DNA of 64,000 bases from Hyphomicrobiales bacterium (GCA_900467745.1 UBQW01000065.1:1-64000); one strand, 5' to 3'; positions 26,606 through 35,889 are shown, counted from the stretch's first letter. The notes: generated by a model from the letters alone, not told the origin. Program-made: numbers and translations.

Positions 26606-26672
26606 CAATACCTATTCGAGGAAACTCTTGACCTACTCGAGGCCTAACCTACTCGAGGCCCAACCTACTCAA
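26606..26672 (-). repeat. Degenerate tandem copies of a gene 3' end
   Basis: On the minus strand, three close copies of CTYGAGTAGGTYRGG and a fourth diverged copy follow one another across the stop codon of the LysM/M23 gene. The first copy encodes the present C-terminus (TFLE-stop). The last copy, TTCCTCGAATAGG, would also encode FLE-stop. This suggests a small tandem duplication of the gene's last codons. It has no obvious regulatory meaning. Confidence 0.65.
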
Positions 26673-28269
26673 GGAAAGTCATCGGGTTCACCGGCGTCGC
26701 GTCCTTGCGGACTTCGAAGTGAACCTGCGGCTGCTTGACGTTGCCGCTCATGCCCGACACCGCGACCGTCTGGCCGCGCTGGATCTTCTGGCCGCGCGTC
26801 ACGCTCAGCGTGTCGGCATTGCCGTAGACGGTGACAGTGCCGTCGTCGTGGCGAACGAGGACGGTGTTGCCGAGTTCCTTGAGGCCGTTGCCGGCGTAGA
26901 TGACGACGCCGTTTTCAGCTGCCTTGATGGCGGTACCCTGCGGCACCGAGATGTCGATACCGTCGTTGCGGCTGCCGTTGACGTTGGCGCCATAGGCGGC
27001 GATCACGGCACCACGAACCGGCCAGCGATACTTGCCGATGCCGGTGGCTTCAGGTGCAGCAGATGCCACTTCCTTCTTGGCGGCATCGCTGACGCTTTCG
27101 CTGGCGACCGGCGCCTTGTAGGTGGCGGGCTGGGCTGCAGCCGTTTCCGGCGCGGATGCCGGCTGTGCGGCGGGCTTGGGCTCGGCCTTCGGCTGGATCG
27201 AGGCCGTCTTCATGGTGTCGGCGGAGCCGCTGCCGTTCGGGATGTTCAGTTCCTGACCGATGCGGATCGAGCCGGCCGTGAGGTTGTTGGCGGCCTTGAT
27301 GTCGTCGATGCTGTTGCCGGTCGCCTTGGCGATCTTGGCAAGCGAGTCACCCGACTTGACGACGTAGGTGCCGCCAGCGCCCTTCGGGCCGGCGCCGACG
27401 GGCGCCTTGCCGGACTGGTCGGCGCTCGCCATCGACTTGTCACGCGAGGCGTTCGAGCCGTTCGGAATGACCGCGAGGTTCTGTTCCTGGCCACGAGCCG
27501 GCTGAGGCGCCTGACCACCCTTGGCCAGATCGTTCGACTGCGCGGCGGCCTTGGCGGCGTTGCCGCCATTGAAGGTCGGGATCAGGATGGTCTGGCCGGG
27601 CCTGGCGGCGGCTGCACTCTTCAGGCCGTTGGCGCGCAGGATTTCCTTTTCTGGAACACCATAGCGGTTGGCAAGGATCGCGACGCTTTCGCCGGGGCGC
27701 ATGGTGACCGAGGGAGCGTTGGTCGAGGACCAGCCGGAGACCTTCGGGGTCGAGCCCGTGACGATGTTGTCGGCGTTGCGCTTCGGCGGAACGATGACCT
27801 GGCTGGAATGCTGCGGCGCGTTGGCGGCCGGGAACGGCTGAGCGAGAGCGACCTGCTTTTCGCGAGCAGTAGATACGTTGCCGGAAGCCATGGGGGCCTG
27901 CGACACGGCGCCGGGAGCGGCAAGCTCGGAGCGCTGGACGGAAACCGGAGCCGATGCCATGCGAGCGCTTGAGCCGTAGGTCGACTGCTGGCTCGGATAG
28001 GGCTGGTTCATCGACTGATTGTTGTTGGCATAGTTGGGCTGCATCGCGCCGCCCTGCATGTCCGCCTGCGGCACGGGATCAGCCTGAAGGCCGCTCATGC
28101 TCCGACGAGGAATGGAATTTGTCGTCATCTGGTCCTGACCGGACGAAGAAAACAGACCGCCGAAACGTGTCACATCGGAACTGCAACCTGATGCAGCACT
28201 CGCCAGGAGAGCCACGATCAAGGCATTACCGGCAGACTTCCCAAACTTAGGCGAAACGCTGAAACGCAT
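26665..28269 (-). CDS. LysM/LytM lipoprotein (NlpD/DipM-like, degenerate M23)
   Basis: A 534-residue lipoprotein. The signal peptide ends in the lipobox ASGC near residue 28, and a long Pro/Ser/Gln-rich linker follows. Two LysM repeats, at about residues 190-235 (MRPGESVAILANRYGVPEKE) and 310-355 (VVKSGDSLAKIAKATG), bind peptidoglycan. The C-terminal LytM/M23 domain (about 420-534) lacks most zinc ligands: the HxxxD site reads RNDGID, HxH appears as YGNA and QVHFE, so it is probably inactive. Such proteins activate cell-wall amidases during division. ATG 28269 fits a signal peptide better than the upstream Met at 28299. Confidence 0.9.
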   Translation of the reverse strand: MRFSVSPKFGKSAGNALIVALLASAASGCSSDVTRFGGLFSSSGQDQMTTNSIPRRSMSGLQADPVPQADMQGGAMQPNYANNNQSMNQPYPSQQSTYGSSARMASAPVSVQRSELAAPGAVSQAPMASGNVSTAREKQVALAQPFPAANAPQHSSQVIVPPKRNADNIVTGSTPKVSGWSSTNAPSVTMRPGESVAILANRYGVPEKEILRANGLKSAAAARPGQTILIPTFNGGNAAKAAAQSNDLAKGGQAPQPARGQEQNLAVIPNGSNASRDKSMASADQSGKAPVGAGPKGAGGTYVVKSGDSLAKIAKATGNSIDDIKAANNLTAGSIRIGQELNIPNGSGSADTMKTASIQPKAEPKPAAQPASAPETAAAQPATYKAPVASESVSDAAKKEVASAAPEATGIGKYRWPVRGAVIAAYGANVNGSRNDGIDISVPQGTAIKAAENGVVIYAGNGLKELGNTVLVRHDDGTVTVYGNADTLSVTRGQKIQRGQTVAVSGMSGNVKQPQVHFEVRKDATPVNPMTFLE

Positions 28270-28398
28270 GACACTCGACCCACTGAATAACGCAACCATT
28301 TGTGGGTATGATTAAAGCGCGTTAGCATTACCAACCGGTTAAGGCGGAAACATCAGCTTGCGTTTTTTGACAAATCGCTAACCATAGCGACGACGCGA

Positions 28399-29052
28399 TC
28401 AGAGTTGCGAGGCGACGCGCGGAACGATCGGCAGGTATGGGGAGTTGAACAACTCTTCCCGCTCGAAGCGGCTGCCGGTCTTGGTCAGGCGCACGAGGCG
28501 ACATTCGGTCTCGGAGATGATCAGCGGCGCGATCATCGAACCGCCGGAAACCAGCTGGTCGGCGTAGAAGCGCGGCATGCTCTCGAAGGCGGCGGTAACA
28601 AGGATACGGTCGAAGGTGCCCTCGCCCTGCAGGCCGGCACTGCCATCAGCCTGGCGCACGATGATGTTGCGGATGCCGAGCGTCTCGAAGCGCTTCTGGG
28701 CATTCGAGGTCAGCGTCTTGTAGCGGTCTATGGTGAGGACGCGCTCGGCCATGCGAGCGATCACAGCGGTCATGAAACCGCTGCCAGTGCCCACTTCCAG
28801 CACACGTTGGCCGGGCTTCACTCTCAGATGATGCAGGACGCGGACGGCGAAATCGACGCCTTCGAGGAAGGAGCCGCATTCGATGGGGATGGTGCGGCTG
28901 GAATAGGCCTGCTCAGTAAACTGCGGCGGCACGAAGAGCGAGCGCGGCGCCTGCTCGACCGCCGTCAGCAGATCAAGATCGGACACGCCTTCGGCCCGCA
29001 GCCTCAAAACGAGTGCCGCAAACTCTTCCTTCTCCACCAGACGTGCCGCCAA
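28399..29052 (-). CDS. pcm: Protein-L-isoaspartate O-methyltransferase family
   Basis: A 217-residue class I SAM-dependent methyltransferase that repairs isoaspartyl residues. Motif I VLEVGTGSGFMTAVIA is intact near residue 80, and FDRILVTAAFESMP is the post-II region. The usual TISQPYIVA region is altered here (RTIPIECGSFLEGVD). It is the last gene of serS-surE-pcm, 6 bases after surE, an arrangement that parallels the surE-pcm pairing of E. coli. A second, more divergent family member lies at 50946. Confidence 0.9.
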   Translation of the reverse strand: MAARLVEKEEFAALVLRLRAEGVSDLDLLTAVEQAPRSLFVPPQFTEQAYSSRTIPIECGSFLEGVDFAVRVLHHLRVKPGQRVLEVGTGSGFMTAVIARMAERVLTIDRYKTLTSNAQKRFETLGIRNIIVRQADGSAGLQGEGTFDRILVTAAFESMPRFYADQLVSGGSMIAPLIISETECRLVRLTKTGSRFEREELFNSPYLPIVPRVASQL

Positions 29053-29058
29053 TGCGAT

Positions 29059-29826
29059 TTACTCCGTACCCGAAAGCGCCCGCGCCACGCGGTCCTGTAC
29101 GGAATAATCGGTCAGATCCAGTTTCAAAGGCGTTACCGAAATCTTTCTATTCTTGAGCGCGTTGACATCGGTGCCGTCAACGAAGGCGCCGGCGCGCTCG
29201 CCGAACTTCAGCCAGTAGTAGGGAAAGCCACGACCATCGGCGCGGGCATCGACCTCAAGATTGAAGGCGAGCTTGCCCTGAGCGGTCACTTCCGTGCCCT
29301 CGACTTCGTCAGGCGCGCAGTTCGGGAAGTTGAGATTGAGGAAAGTGCCCTCGGGCAGATCGACCGACATCAGCTTGTTGAGCAGTGCCGGCGCATGCGT
29401 CTCGCAGACTTCCCAGGGAAGGATGCGCTGGTCGCCTTCGCGAATGTAAGCCTGGCTCAACGCAAAGGAGCGTACGCCCTGCATCGTGCCTTCGATGGCG
29501 CCGGCGATGGTGCCCGAATAGGTGACGTCGTCAGCCACGTTCGAACCGGCGTTGACGCCAGAGAGAACGAGATCGGGCTTGATCTCCATGACCTGCTTGA
29601 TGCCCATGATGACGCAATCGGTCGGCGTGCCGCGCAGCGCGAAGTGCTTGTCGGAGATCTTGCGCAGGCGCAGCGGCTCCGACAGGCTCAGTGAATGGGC
29701 GAGACCGCTCTGGTCGGTCTCGGGCGCGACGATCCAGACGTCGTCGGAGAGTGTGCGCGCAATCCGCTCCAGCGCCGCAAGGCCTTCCGCGTGAATGCCG
29801 TCGTCGTTGATAAGCAGAATGCGCAT
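29059..29826 (-). CDS. surE: 5'-nucleotidase SurE
   Basis: A 255-residue metal-dependent nucleoside 5'-monophosphatase of the survival protein family. The metal-binding start is MRILLINDDGIHAEG, with the second signature SGVNAGSNVADDVTYSGT near residue 85. Length and motifs are normal. It is 4 bases after serS and 6 bases before pcm, so translation is likely coupled. The enzyme helps in nucleotide salvage and stationary-phase survival. Confidence 0.96.
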   Translation of the reverse strand: MRILLINDDGIHAEGLAALERIARTLSDDVWIVAPETDQSGLAHSLSLSEPLRLRKISDKHFALRGTPTDCVIMGIKQVMEIKPDLVLSGVNAGSNVADDVTYSGTIAGAIEGTMQGVRSFALSQAYIREGDQRILPWEVCETHAPALLNKLMSVDLPEGTFLNLNFPNCAPDEVEGTEVTAQGKLAFNLEVDARADGRGFPYYWLKFGERAGAFVDGTDVNALKNRKISVTPLKLDLTDYSVQDRVARALSGTE

Positions 29827-29830
29827 GGTC

Positions 29831-31114
29831 TCAAGCCGCCTTTTCGATCTTCGTCAGGCCGCCCATGTAGGGCACCAGCACGTCGGGGATGGTCACAGAA
29901 CCATCCTCGTTCAGATAGTTTTCCAGGACCGCGATCAGGCAGCGACCGACGGCGGTACCGGAGCCGTTCAGCGTGTGAACGAAGCGGTTGGTCTTGTCTT
30001 CCTTGCCGCGATAGCGCGTGTTCATGCGCCGCGCCTGGAAATCGCCGCAGACCGAGCAGGACGAGATTTCGCGGTAGGTGTTCTGGCCGGGCAGCCAGAC
30101 CTCGAGATCGTAGGTCTTGCGCGAGCCGAAGCCCATGTCGCCGGTGCAGAGCGTCAGCGTGCGGAAATGCAGACCGAGGCGCTTCAGCACTTCCTCGGCG
30201 CAGGCAGTCATGCGTTCATGCTCGGCGATCGAGCTTTCGGCGTCGGTGATCGAGACCAGCTCGCACTTCCAGAACTGGTGCTGACGCAGCATGCCGCGGG
30301 TGTCGCGGCCGGCCGAGCCTGCTTCCGAGCGGAAGGACGGGGTCAGCGCGGTAAAGCGCAGCGGCAGCTTGTCATGCTCGAGGATTTCTTCGCGCACGAG
30401 GTTGGTCAGCGTGACTTCCGCGGTCGGGATCATGTAGCGGCCGTCGGTCGTCTTGAAGAGGTCTTCCTCGAACTTCGGCAGATTGCCGGTGCCGAATAGC
30501 GCTTCGGCGCGCACCATCAGCGGCGAGCTAACTTCCGTGTAGCCGTGCTCGCTGGTGTGCAGGTCGATCATGAATTGACCGAGTGCCCGCTCCAGCCTTG
30601 CCAGCGGGCCGGTCAAGACGGTGAAGCGCGAGCCGGAGAGCTTGGCGGCGGTTTCGAAATCCATGTAGCCGAGGGCTTCGCCGATTTCGTAGTGCTCCTT
30701 CGGCGTATGGTTCCAACGCGGCTTCTCGCCGGTCACGCGGGTGACGACGTTGTCGGCCTCGTCCTTGCCGACGGGGACGTCGTCATGGGGGACGTTGGGA
30801 ATGCGCGAGAGGGCGTCGTTCAACTCTTCGGAGAAGGCGCGATCATCTTCTTCAGCGGCCGGCAGCAGGACCTTGAGGTCGGCAACCTCGGCCTTCAGCT
30901 TCTCGGCCAGCTCGGTGTTCTTCTGCGCCATGGCAGCACCGATCTCCTTGGAGGCGGCGTTGCGGCGGGACAGCATGTCCTGGACCTTCTGAACGGCCGT
31001 ACGGCGCTTTTCGTCCAGCGCAATCAGGCTTTCGGACAGGGGCTCGGCACCACGCTTGGCAAGTGCCGCGTCGAGGGCTTCGGGATTCTCACGGATCCAT
31101 TTGATATCGAGCAT
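29831..31114 (-). CDS. serS: Seryl-tRNA synthetase
   Basis: A 427-residue class II synthetase that charges tRNA-Ser with serine. An N-terminal coiled-coil arm spans about residues 30-100 (RRNAASKEIGAAMAQKN). Motif 1 (TEVSSPLMVRAEALFGTGNLP), motif 2 (FRSEAGSAGRDTRGMLRQHQF) and motif 3 (NGSGTAVGRCLIAVLENY) are all clear. It heads the serS-surE-pcm operon. The 96-base gap after tatC has a short GC-rich dyad at about 31144-31166. Confidence 0.97.
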   Translation of the reverse strand: MLDIKWIRENPEALDAALAKRGAEPLSESLIALDEKRRTAVQKVQDMLSRRNAASKEIGAAMAQKNTELAEKLKAEVADLKVLLPAAEEDDRAFSEELNDALSRIPNVPHDDVPVGKDEADNVVTRVTGEKPRWNHTPKEHYEIGEALGYMDFETAAKLSGSRFTVLTGPLARLERALGQFMIDLHTSEHGYTEVSSPLMVRAEALFGTGNLPKFEEDLFKTTDGRYMIPTAEVTLTNLVREEILEHDKLPLRFTALTPSFRSEAGSAGRDTRGMLRQHQFWKCELVSITDAESSIAEHERMTACAEEVLKRLGLHFRTLTLCTGDMGFGSRKTYDLEVWLPGQNTYREISSCSVCGDFQARRMNTRYRGKEDKTNRFVHTLNGSGTAVGRCLIAVLENYLNEDGSVTIPDVLVPYMGGLTKIEKAA

Positions 31115-31210
31115 CGTCGTTCCAGGTCGTTATAAAAGGATGACCCGGCCAAAGCCTGACCGGGCCTCGACCGGATATTGGAAAGCGCTCATCGAGGAAT
31201 TGCGGTGACG

Positions 31211-32038
31211 CTAGACGTTGTCCGTCTTGGCAACGTCCTGGGACCCTTCAGCCTCGGTGGCCGCATCGCGAGCACGCTGGCGTTCCACGAGTCGCGCCGC
31301 GTAGATGGCAATCTCGTAGAGAATGATGGTCGGCAGCGCAAGGCCGATCTGGGACATCGGATCGGGCGGGGTCAGCACCGCCGCGACGATGAAGGCCATG
31401 ACGATCGCGAACTTGCGCTTCTCGCGCAGCCAGTCCGAGGTCAGCAGGCCGACGCGGGCGAGCAGCGTGGTGATGACGGGAAGCTGGAAGACCAGGCCGA
31501 AGGAGAAGACCAGCGTCATGATGAGGCTGAGATATTCAGAGACCTTCGGGAGGAGCGAGATGGCGACGTCGCCCTCGCCCGGCGCCTGCTGCATGGTCAG
31601 GAAGAACCACATGACCATCGGCGTGAAGAAGAAATAGACGAGTGCCGCACCCATCAGGAACAGGATCGGAGAGGCGATCAGGAACGGCAGGAAGGCCGAA
31701 CGCTCGTTCTTGTAGAGGCCGGGGGCCACGAACTTGTAGATCTGCGCGGCGATGATCGGGAATGCGATCACGAGACCGCCGAACATTGCCACCTTCACCT
31801 GCGTGAAGAAGAACTCCTGCGGCGCCGTGTAGATCAGCTGCGCCTTGGAGACATCGAGATGCGCCCACTGGACCGCCCATTTGTAGGGGAAGACCAGCGC
31901 ATTGAAGAGATGCTTGGCGAAAATGAAGCAGACGATGAAAGCAACGAAGAAGGCGCCGATCGACCACATGAGCCGCGTGCGCAGCTCCATCAGGTGCTCG
32001 ATCAACGGCTGCGGCTTGTCTTCGATATCACCGCTCAT
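31211..32038 (-). CDS. tatC: Twin-arginine translocase subunit TatC
   Basis: A 275-residue integral membrane protein with six predicted helices; the receptor core of the Tat pathway that exports folded proteins. The start has the conserved HLMELRTRLMWSIGAF, and further signatures are FVAPGLYKNERSAFLPF and LTPPDPMSQIGLALP. It overlaps tatB by ATGA and ends a tatABC operon. A polar 30-residue C-terminal tail is normal for rhizobia. Confidence 0.97.
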   Translation of the reverse strand: MSGDIEDKPQPLIEHLMELRTRLMWSIGAFFVAFIVCFIFAKHLFNALVFPYKWAVQWAHLDVSKAQLIYTAPQEFFFTQVKVAMFGGLVIAFPIIAAQIYKFVAPGLYKNERSAFLPFLIASPILFLMGAALVYFFFTPMVMWFFLTMQQAPGEGDVAISLLPKVSEYLSLIMTLVFSFGLVFQLPVITTLLARVGLLTSDWLREKRKFAIVMAFIVAAVLTPPDPMSQIGLALPTIILYEIAIYAARLVERQRARDAATEAEGSQDVAKTDNV

Positions 32039-32709
32039 GCTTCATCTTTCTTTTTCTTCGCCGCCGGCTTCTTCGGCGCGGCCGTGGCGACAGCTGCCGG
32101 CTTGGCGGCGGCCGTCTTCTTCGCGGGAGCAGCCTTGGCTGGCGCAGCGCTTGCAGGAGCCGGAGCCGCCTTGGCAGCCGCGCGCTTCGGCTTTTCGGCC
32201 GGCGTCACCGCGACGGCGGCTACAGCGTCGGCCTTGTCGGCGGCCTTGGCGCGGGGCTTGCGGGCGGGCTTTGCCGCTGCAGCCTCAGGCACGGCAGCCG
32301 ATGCTGCAGGCACCGGCGTCGGCGCCGGCATGACTGCAGGCGTCTCGGTCGGTGCGACCTCGGGCGCCGGCATAAGACCAAGCGGCGCTTCCGTCTTGCT
32401 ATCGACCGTTGTCGAGCGCTGGAGATCGGCCTTGATCTCGTTGCCCATCTGGCGAAGCGGGTTCATTGCCTCGCGCAGCGTGTTGACGGGATTGAGCTTC
32501 TGCGCGTCGCTCAGCGTCTGGCGCACGTCGTCCATATCGGCTTCGCGCAGCGCCTCGTCGAACTGGGCACGGAATTCACCGGCGACCTTGCGGGCGCGCT
32601 GCGTCATCTTGCCGAAAGCGCGAAGCATCGGGGGCAGATCCTTGGGACCAACCACGACAATCAATACGACCGCGATGACAAGCAGCTCGGTCCAGCCAAT
32701 ATCGAACAT
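32035..32709 (-). CDS. tatB: Twin-arginine translocase subunit TatB
   Basis: A 224-residue Tat component. The N-terminal transmembrane helix and hinge (MFDIGWTELLVIAVVLIVV, GPKDLPPMLRAFGK) and the amphipathic helix that follows are canonical. The C-terminal half is a Lys/Ala/Pro-rich low-complexity tail (PKKPAAKKKKDEA at the end), longer than in E. coli TatB (171). The gene is 48 bases after tatA and overlaps tatC by four bases. TatB binds signal peptides together with TatC. Confidence 0.95.
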   Translation of the reverse strand: MFDIGWTELLVIAVVLIVVVGPKDLPPMLRAFGKMTQRARKVAGEFRAQFDEALREADMDDVRQTLSDAQKLNPVNTLREAMNPLRQMGNEIKADLQRSTTVDSKTEAPLGLMPAPEVAPTETPAVMPAPTPVPAASAAVPEAAAAKPARKPRAKAADKADAVAAVAVTPAEKPKRAAAKAAPAPASAAPAKAAPAKKTAAAKPAAVATAAPKKPAAKKKKDEA

Positions 32710-32757
32710 TCAAGGCTCCTGAACGGGAAACGCGGGGGCGGCGCTGCCCGGACGTGG

Positions 32758-32967
32758 TTACTTCGTTTCGTCGGCCTTGTGATCGACGGTCTTGCCTGCG
32801 GTGGTCGTGCTCGAAGCTTCGGGCGCGTCCTCGTCGTTCATGCCCTTCTTGAAGCTCTTGATGCCCTTGGCGACATCGCCCATCAGTTCCGGAATCTTGC
32901 CGCGACCGAAGAGCAACAGCACGATGACCAGAACGATCAGCCAGTGCCACATGCTAAAAGAACCCAT
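32758..32967 (-). CDS. tatA: Twin-arginine translocase subunit TatA
   Basis: A 69-residue pore-forming Tat subunit. One short transmembrane helix (MWHWLIVLVIVLLLFGRGK) is followed by the FGRGKIPELMGDVAKGIKSFKKG amphipathic helix and an acidic/polar tail. It is the first gene of tatABC. About 185 bases separate it from scpB upstream, where a promoter is expected. Confidence 0.96.
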   Translation of the reverse strand: MGSFSMWHWLIVLVIVLLLFGRGKIPELMGDVAKGIKSFKKGMNDEDAPEASSTTTAGKTVDHKADETK

Positions 32968-33153
32968 TACGCTAACTCCTGTTGTGATGCCCTATTGATG
33001 TAAGAATACCCAACATCAAATCCAACATCTAATTCCCCGTAGATAGACGCTTAATGTCACGGTATCGACCATCGTGACAAGATAGTCCCCGGTCGAAAAG
33101 TCGTGAAGACAATTGTTTTCGCTCGGCGTGGCGAAACAAAGACACGGAGCCGG

Positions 33154-33873
33154 CTATTCCTCGGACGCGCCGCCGGGCGCCAGAAGGCCGAGTTCCTCAA
33201 GATCCATCTGCGTGATGGGGTCTTCGTCTTCCGTCAACTCATCGTTCATCGACGGCGACGGAATGTTGAAATTGGCCGGGATGCGGCCGGAGAGCAGCCC
33301 TGCCCCCTTCAATTCCTCGATACCCGGCAGGTCGCGCAGTTCTTCGAGCCCGAAATGATCGAGGAAGTCGCGGGTCGTGCCGAGCGTCACCGGACGCCCC
33401 GGCGTGCGGCGGCGGCCGCGAAAACGCACCCAACCGGCCTCCATCAAGACATCGAGCGTGCCGCGCGAGGTCTGCACACCGCGGATGTCCTCGATCTCGG
33501 CGCGCGTCACCGGCTGGTGATAGGCGATGATGGCGAGAACCTCGAGCGCGGCGCGCGAAAGCTTGCGCACCTCGTTTTCATCGCGGCGGATGACGAAGGA
33601 GAGGTCTGCGGCGGTGCGGAACGCCCAGGCATCGTCGACCCTGACCAGATTGACGCCGCGATGGGCGTATTCTTCCTGCAGCCGCAGCATGATGGCGCGC
33701 ACGTCGAATGCTCTAGGCAGGCGATCGCTGATGAAGGCTTCCGAAACGGGCTGGGCGGAGGCGAAGACCAATGCCTCGGCGATGCGCGCGGCCTCGCTCT
33801 CGTCTTGGACGGTGTCGTCGCCAGCGCGCTCGGCGTCGCCATTTTCCAGATCGGTGTCTTCCAGATCGCTCAC
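33154..33873 (-). CDS. scpB: Segregation and condensation protein B
   Basis: A 239-residue winged-helix protein that binds ScpA in the SMC condensin complex and helps chromosome segregation. Typical stretches are RIAEALVFASAQPVSE, LEVLAIIAYHQPVTRAEIEDIRG and RRRTPGRPVTLGTT. An acidic tail of about 30 residues follows the second winged helix. It overlaps scpA by ATGA. Flanking order nagZ-scpA-scpB-tatABC is the usual alphaproteobacterial one. Confidence 0.95.
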   Translation of the reverse strand: MSDLEDTDLENGDAERAGDDTVQDESEAARIAEALVFASAQPVSEAFISDRLPRAFDVRAIMLRLQEEYAHRGVNLVRVDDAWAFRTAADLSFVIRRDENEVRKLSRAALEVLAIIAYHQPVTRAEIEDIRGVQTSRGTLDVLMEAGWVRFRGRRRTPGRPVTLGTTRDFLDHFGLEELRDLPGIEELKGAGLLSGRIPANFNIPSPSMNDELTEDEDPITQMDLEELGLLAPGGASEE

Positions 33874-34733
33874 GCCGGCAGCTCCTGTTCGACGACCTGC
33901 ACCGTGGCATGATTTGGCCCGCGCCGCATGTAGATCGGCTCGAAGACACCTTCCTGACGGATTTCGATCTTGCCTTCGCGTGCGAGTTCGAGCGACGCCG
34001 CAAAGGCGCTGGCGATCGCCGTCACCCGGTCTTCGGGCGAGACCATGTAGGTCAGGATATGCTGCTCGAGTGCCGTCCAGTCGCCGATCTCGCCGATCAG
34101 GCGGGTCAGCAGTTCGCGTGCTTCGGTGAGCGACCAGACCGTGCGGCGCGCGATCGTGACCTGTGTCACCGCCTGGCGCTGGCGCAGCGAGGCGTAGGCG
34201 GTCAGCAGATCGTAGAGGCTGGCGTCGTAGGCGGATTGGTGGCGATCGGGGATATGCTCGGGCGCGCCACGGGCAAGCACGTCACGGCCGAGACGGTTGC
34301 GGTTGACCAGGCCACCGGCTGCCTCGCGCATCGCCTCCAGGCGCTTCAGGCGAAACGCCAGCGATGCCGCCATTTCCTCGCCCGAGGGGCCGTCGTCCTT
34401 GACCTGCTGCGGAATGAGCAGGCGCGACTTCAGGTAGGCGAGCCATGCCGCCATGACGAGATAGTCGGCCGCGAGCTCGATGCGGATGCGGCGGGCGCTG
34501 TCGATGAACAGCAGATATTGCTCGGCGAGCGCCAGCACGGAAATGCGGGACAGATCGACCTTCTGGGTGCGTGCGAGATGCAGCAACAGGTCGAGCGGGC
34601 CTTCGAAGCCGGCGACATCGATCAACAGCGCCGGATCGGTCGAGGCGCGGTCGGCGCCGCCGTCCTGCCACAGCTTGTCCATCGGCGTTGCCGATGTCTG
34701 CGGGCGCTCCTGAGCCTTTGTCGTCGTCGTCAC
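33870..34733 (-). CDS. scpA: Segregation and condensation protein A
   Basis: A 287-residue kleisin that bridges SMC heads and recruits ScpB. The N-terminal domain has VAGFEGPLDLLLHLARTQKV near residue 40 and YLVMAAWLAYLKSRLLIP. The C-terminal winged helix carries the RKKTVQVV-type ending seen here as RRGPNHATVQVVEQE. It begins 21 bases after nagZ and overlaps scpB by four bases, so nagZ-scpA-scpB form an operon. Confidence 0.95.
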   Translation of the reverse strand: MTTTTKAQERPQTSATPMDKLWQDGGADRASTDPALLIDVAGFEGPLDLLLHLARTQKVDLSRISVLALAEQYLLFIDSARRIRIELAADYLVMAAWLAYLKSRLLIPQQVKDDGPSGEEMAASLAFRLKRLEAMREAAGGLVNRNRLGRDVLARGAPEHIPDRHQSAYDASLYDLLTAYASLRQRQAVTQVTIARRTVWSLTEARELLTRLIGEIGDWTALEQHILTYMVSPEDRVTAIASAFAASLELAREGKIEIRQEGVFEPIYMRRGPNHATVQVVEQELPA

Positions 34734-34754
34734 GTCGTCTCGTTCCTTTCGCGA

Positions 34755-35768
34755 TCAGACCGTCGCAAACATCGCATTGAATTCGGCGCGAATCGCGGCC
34801 TCATCGGCGCCATCGGCCGTCGGAACCCCCTGCTCCACGCGCTTGGCACGTTCGAGCGCTCCACCTTGCAGCAGCGGCACGTTGGCGACGACCTCAAGCA
34901 TCTCATCCATATGGCCATTGCAATGCAGCACGATATCGCACCCGCCCGCAATGATATTCGCCGCCCGCTCGCCAAGCGTGCCGCTCAGCGCGTTCATCGA
35001 ACTATCATCGGAAAGCAACAGGCCTTTGAAGCCGATGTGTTCGCGGATGATGCCGTCGATGACCTTGCGCGAGGTGGTGGCCGGATTATCGGGGTCGATC
35101 GCGGTGAAAACGAGATGGCAGGTCATGGCCATCAGTTCGTCCTTCATGGCGATGAATGGCGGGAAATCGTGGGCTTCGAGTTCTTCGCGCGAGACGCGGA
35201 CGACCGGAAGCTCGTGATGGGAATCGGCAAAGCCGCGGCCGTGGCCGGGCATGTGCTTCATGACCGAGAGAACGCCGCCCGCCTTCAAGCCTTCGGATGC
35301 GGCGATGCCCATGTCGGTCACCGTCTTCGGGTCCATGCCATAGGCACGGTTGCCGATGACGTTGCTACTGCCTTCGACCGGGACATCCAGGACGGGCAGA
35401 CAATCGACGTTGATGCCGAATTTCGAGAGATCGAAGGCATGCAGGCGCGACATCAGCCAAGCTGCGCGCTTGCCCTTTTCAGGATTCTCTCGATAGAGGT
35501 CGCCGAGCTGCTGTCCGGACGGATAATGCGGCAGGATCGGCGGGCGGATGCGCTGGACGCGGCCGCCCTCCTGATCGATCAGCACCGGCGCGTGCCAGCC
35601 GACGCTTTCGCGCATCTCGGCCACGAGGTCCGATATCTGCTGCGGTTCGGAAATATTGCGGCCGAACAGGATGAAGCCCCAGGGGCGCTCGCCCGCGTAG
35701 AAGGCCTTCTCTTCGGGCGTCAGGGAAAGGCCGCTACAGCCAAGGATCATCGCTTTTGATTCGGTCAT
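34755..35768 (-). CDS. nagZ: Beta-N-acetylhexosaminidase (NagZ, GH3)
   Basis: A 337-residue glycoside hydrolase family 3 enzyme that removes N-acetylglucosamine from cytosolic muropeptides in cell-wall recycling. The NagZ loop KHMPGHGRGFADSHHELP carries the Asp-His catalytic pair, and the nucleophile lies in LLSDDSSMNAL. DQEGGRVQR is also conserved. ATG 35768 (MTESKAMILGCSG) was chosen; the extra 17 residues to 35819 look non-homologous. It follows the terminator of the SPOR gene and starts the nagZ-scpAB operon. Confidence 0.95.
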   Translation of the reverse strand: MTESKAMILGCSGLSLTPEEKAFYAGERPWGFILFGRNISEPQQISDLVAEMRESVGWHAPVLIDQEGGRVQRIRPPILPHYPSGQQLGDLYRENPEKGKRAAWLMSRLHAFDLSKFGINVDCLPVLDVPVEGSSNVIGNRAYGMDPKTVTDMGIAASEGLKAGGVLSVMKHMPGHGRGFADSHHELPVVRVSREELEAHDFPPFIAMKDELMAMTCHLVFTAIDPDNPATTSRKVIDGIIREHIGFKGLLLSDDSSMNALSGTLGERAANIIAGGCDIVLHCNGHMDEMLEVVANVPLLQGGALERAKRVEQGVPTADGADEAAIRAEFNAMFATV

Positions 35769-35851
35769 ACCCGAATCATAGAGACGCCTTGGCGAAATGC
35801 GAGCAGCGTCAACTGCCATTCACAAAAAAGAAGGGCACAAAGGGAGCTCCA

Positions 35852-35889
35852 CAAACGAAAAGAGCGGCGGGTGGTCCCCGCCGCTCTCA
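35852..35889 (-). terminator. Intrinsic terminator after the SPOR gene
   Basis: The stem AGAGCGGCGGG (35861-35871) pairs with CCCGCCGCTCT (35877-35887). On the minus strand it is followed by TTTTCGTTTG. Confidence 0.88.
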
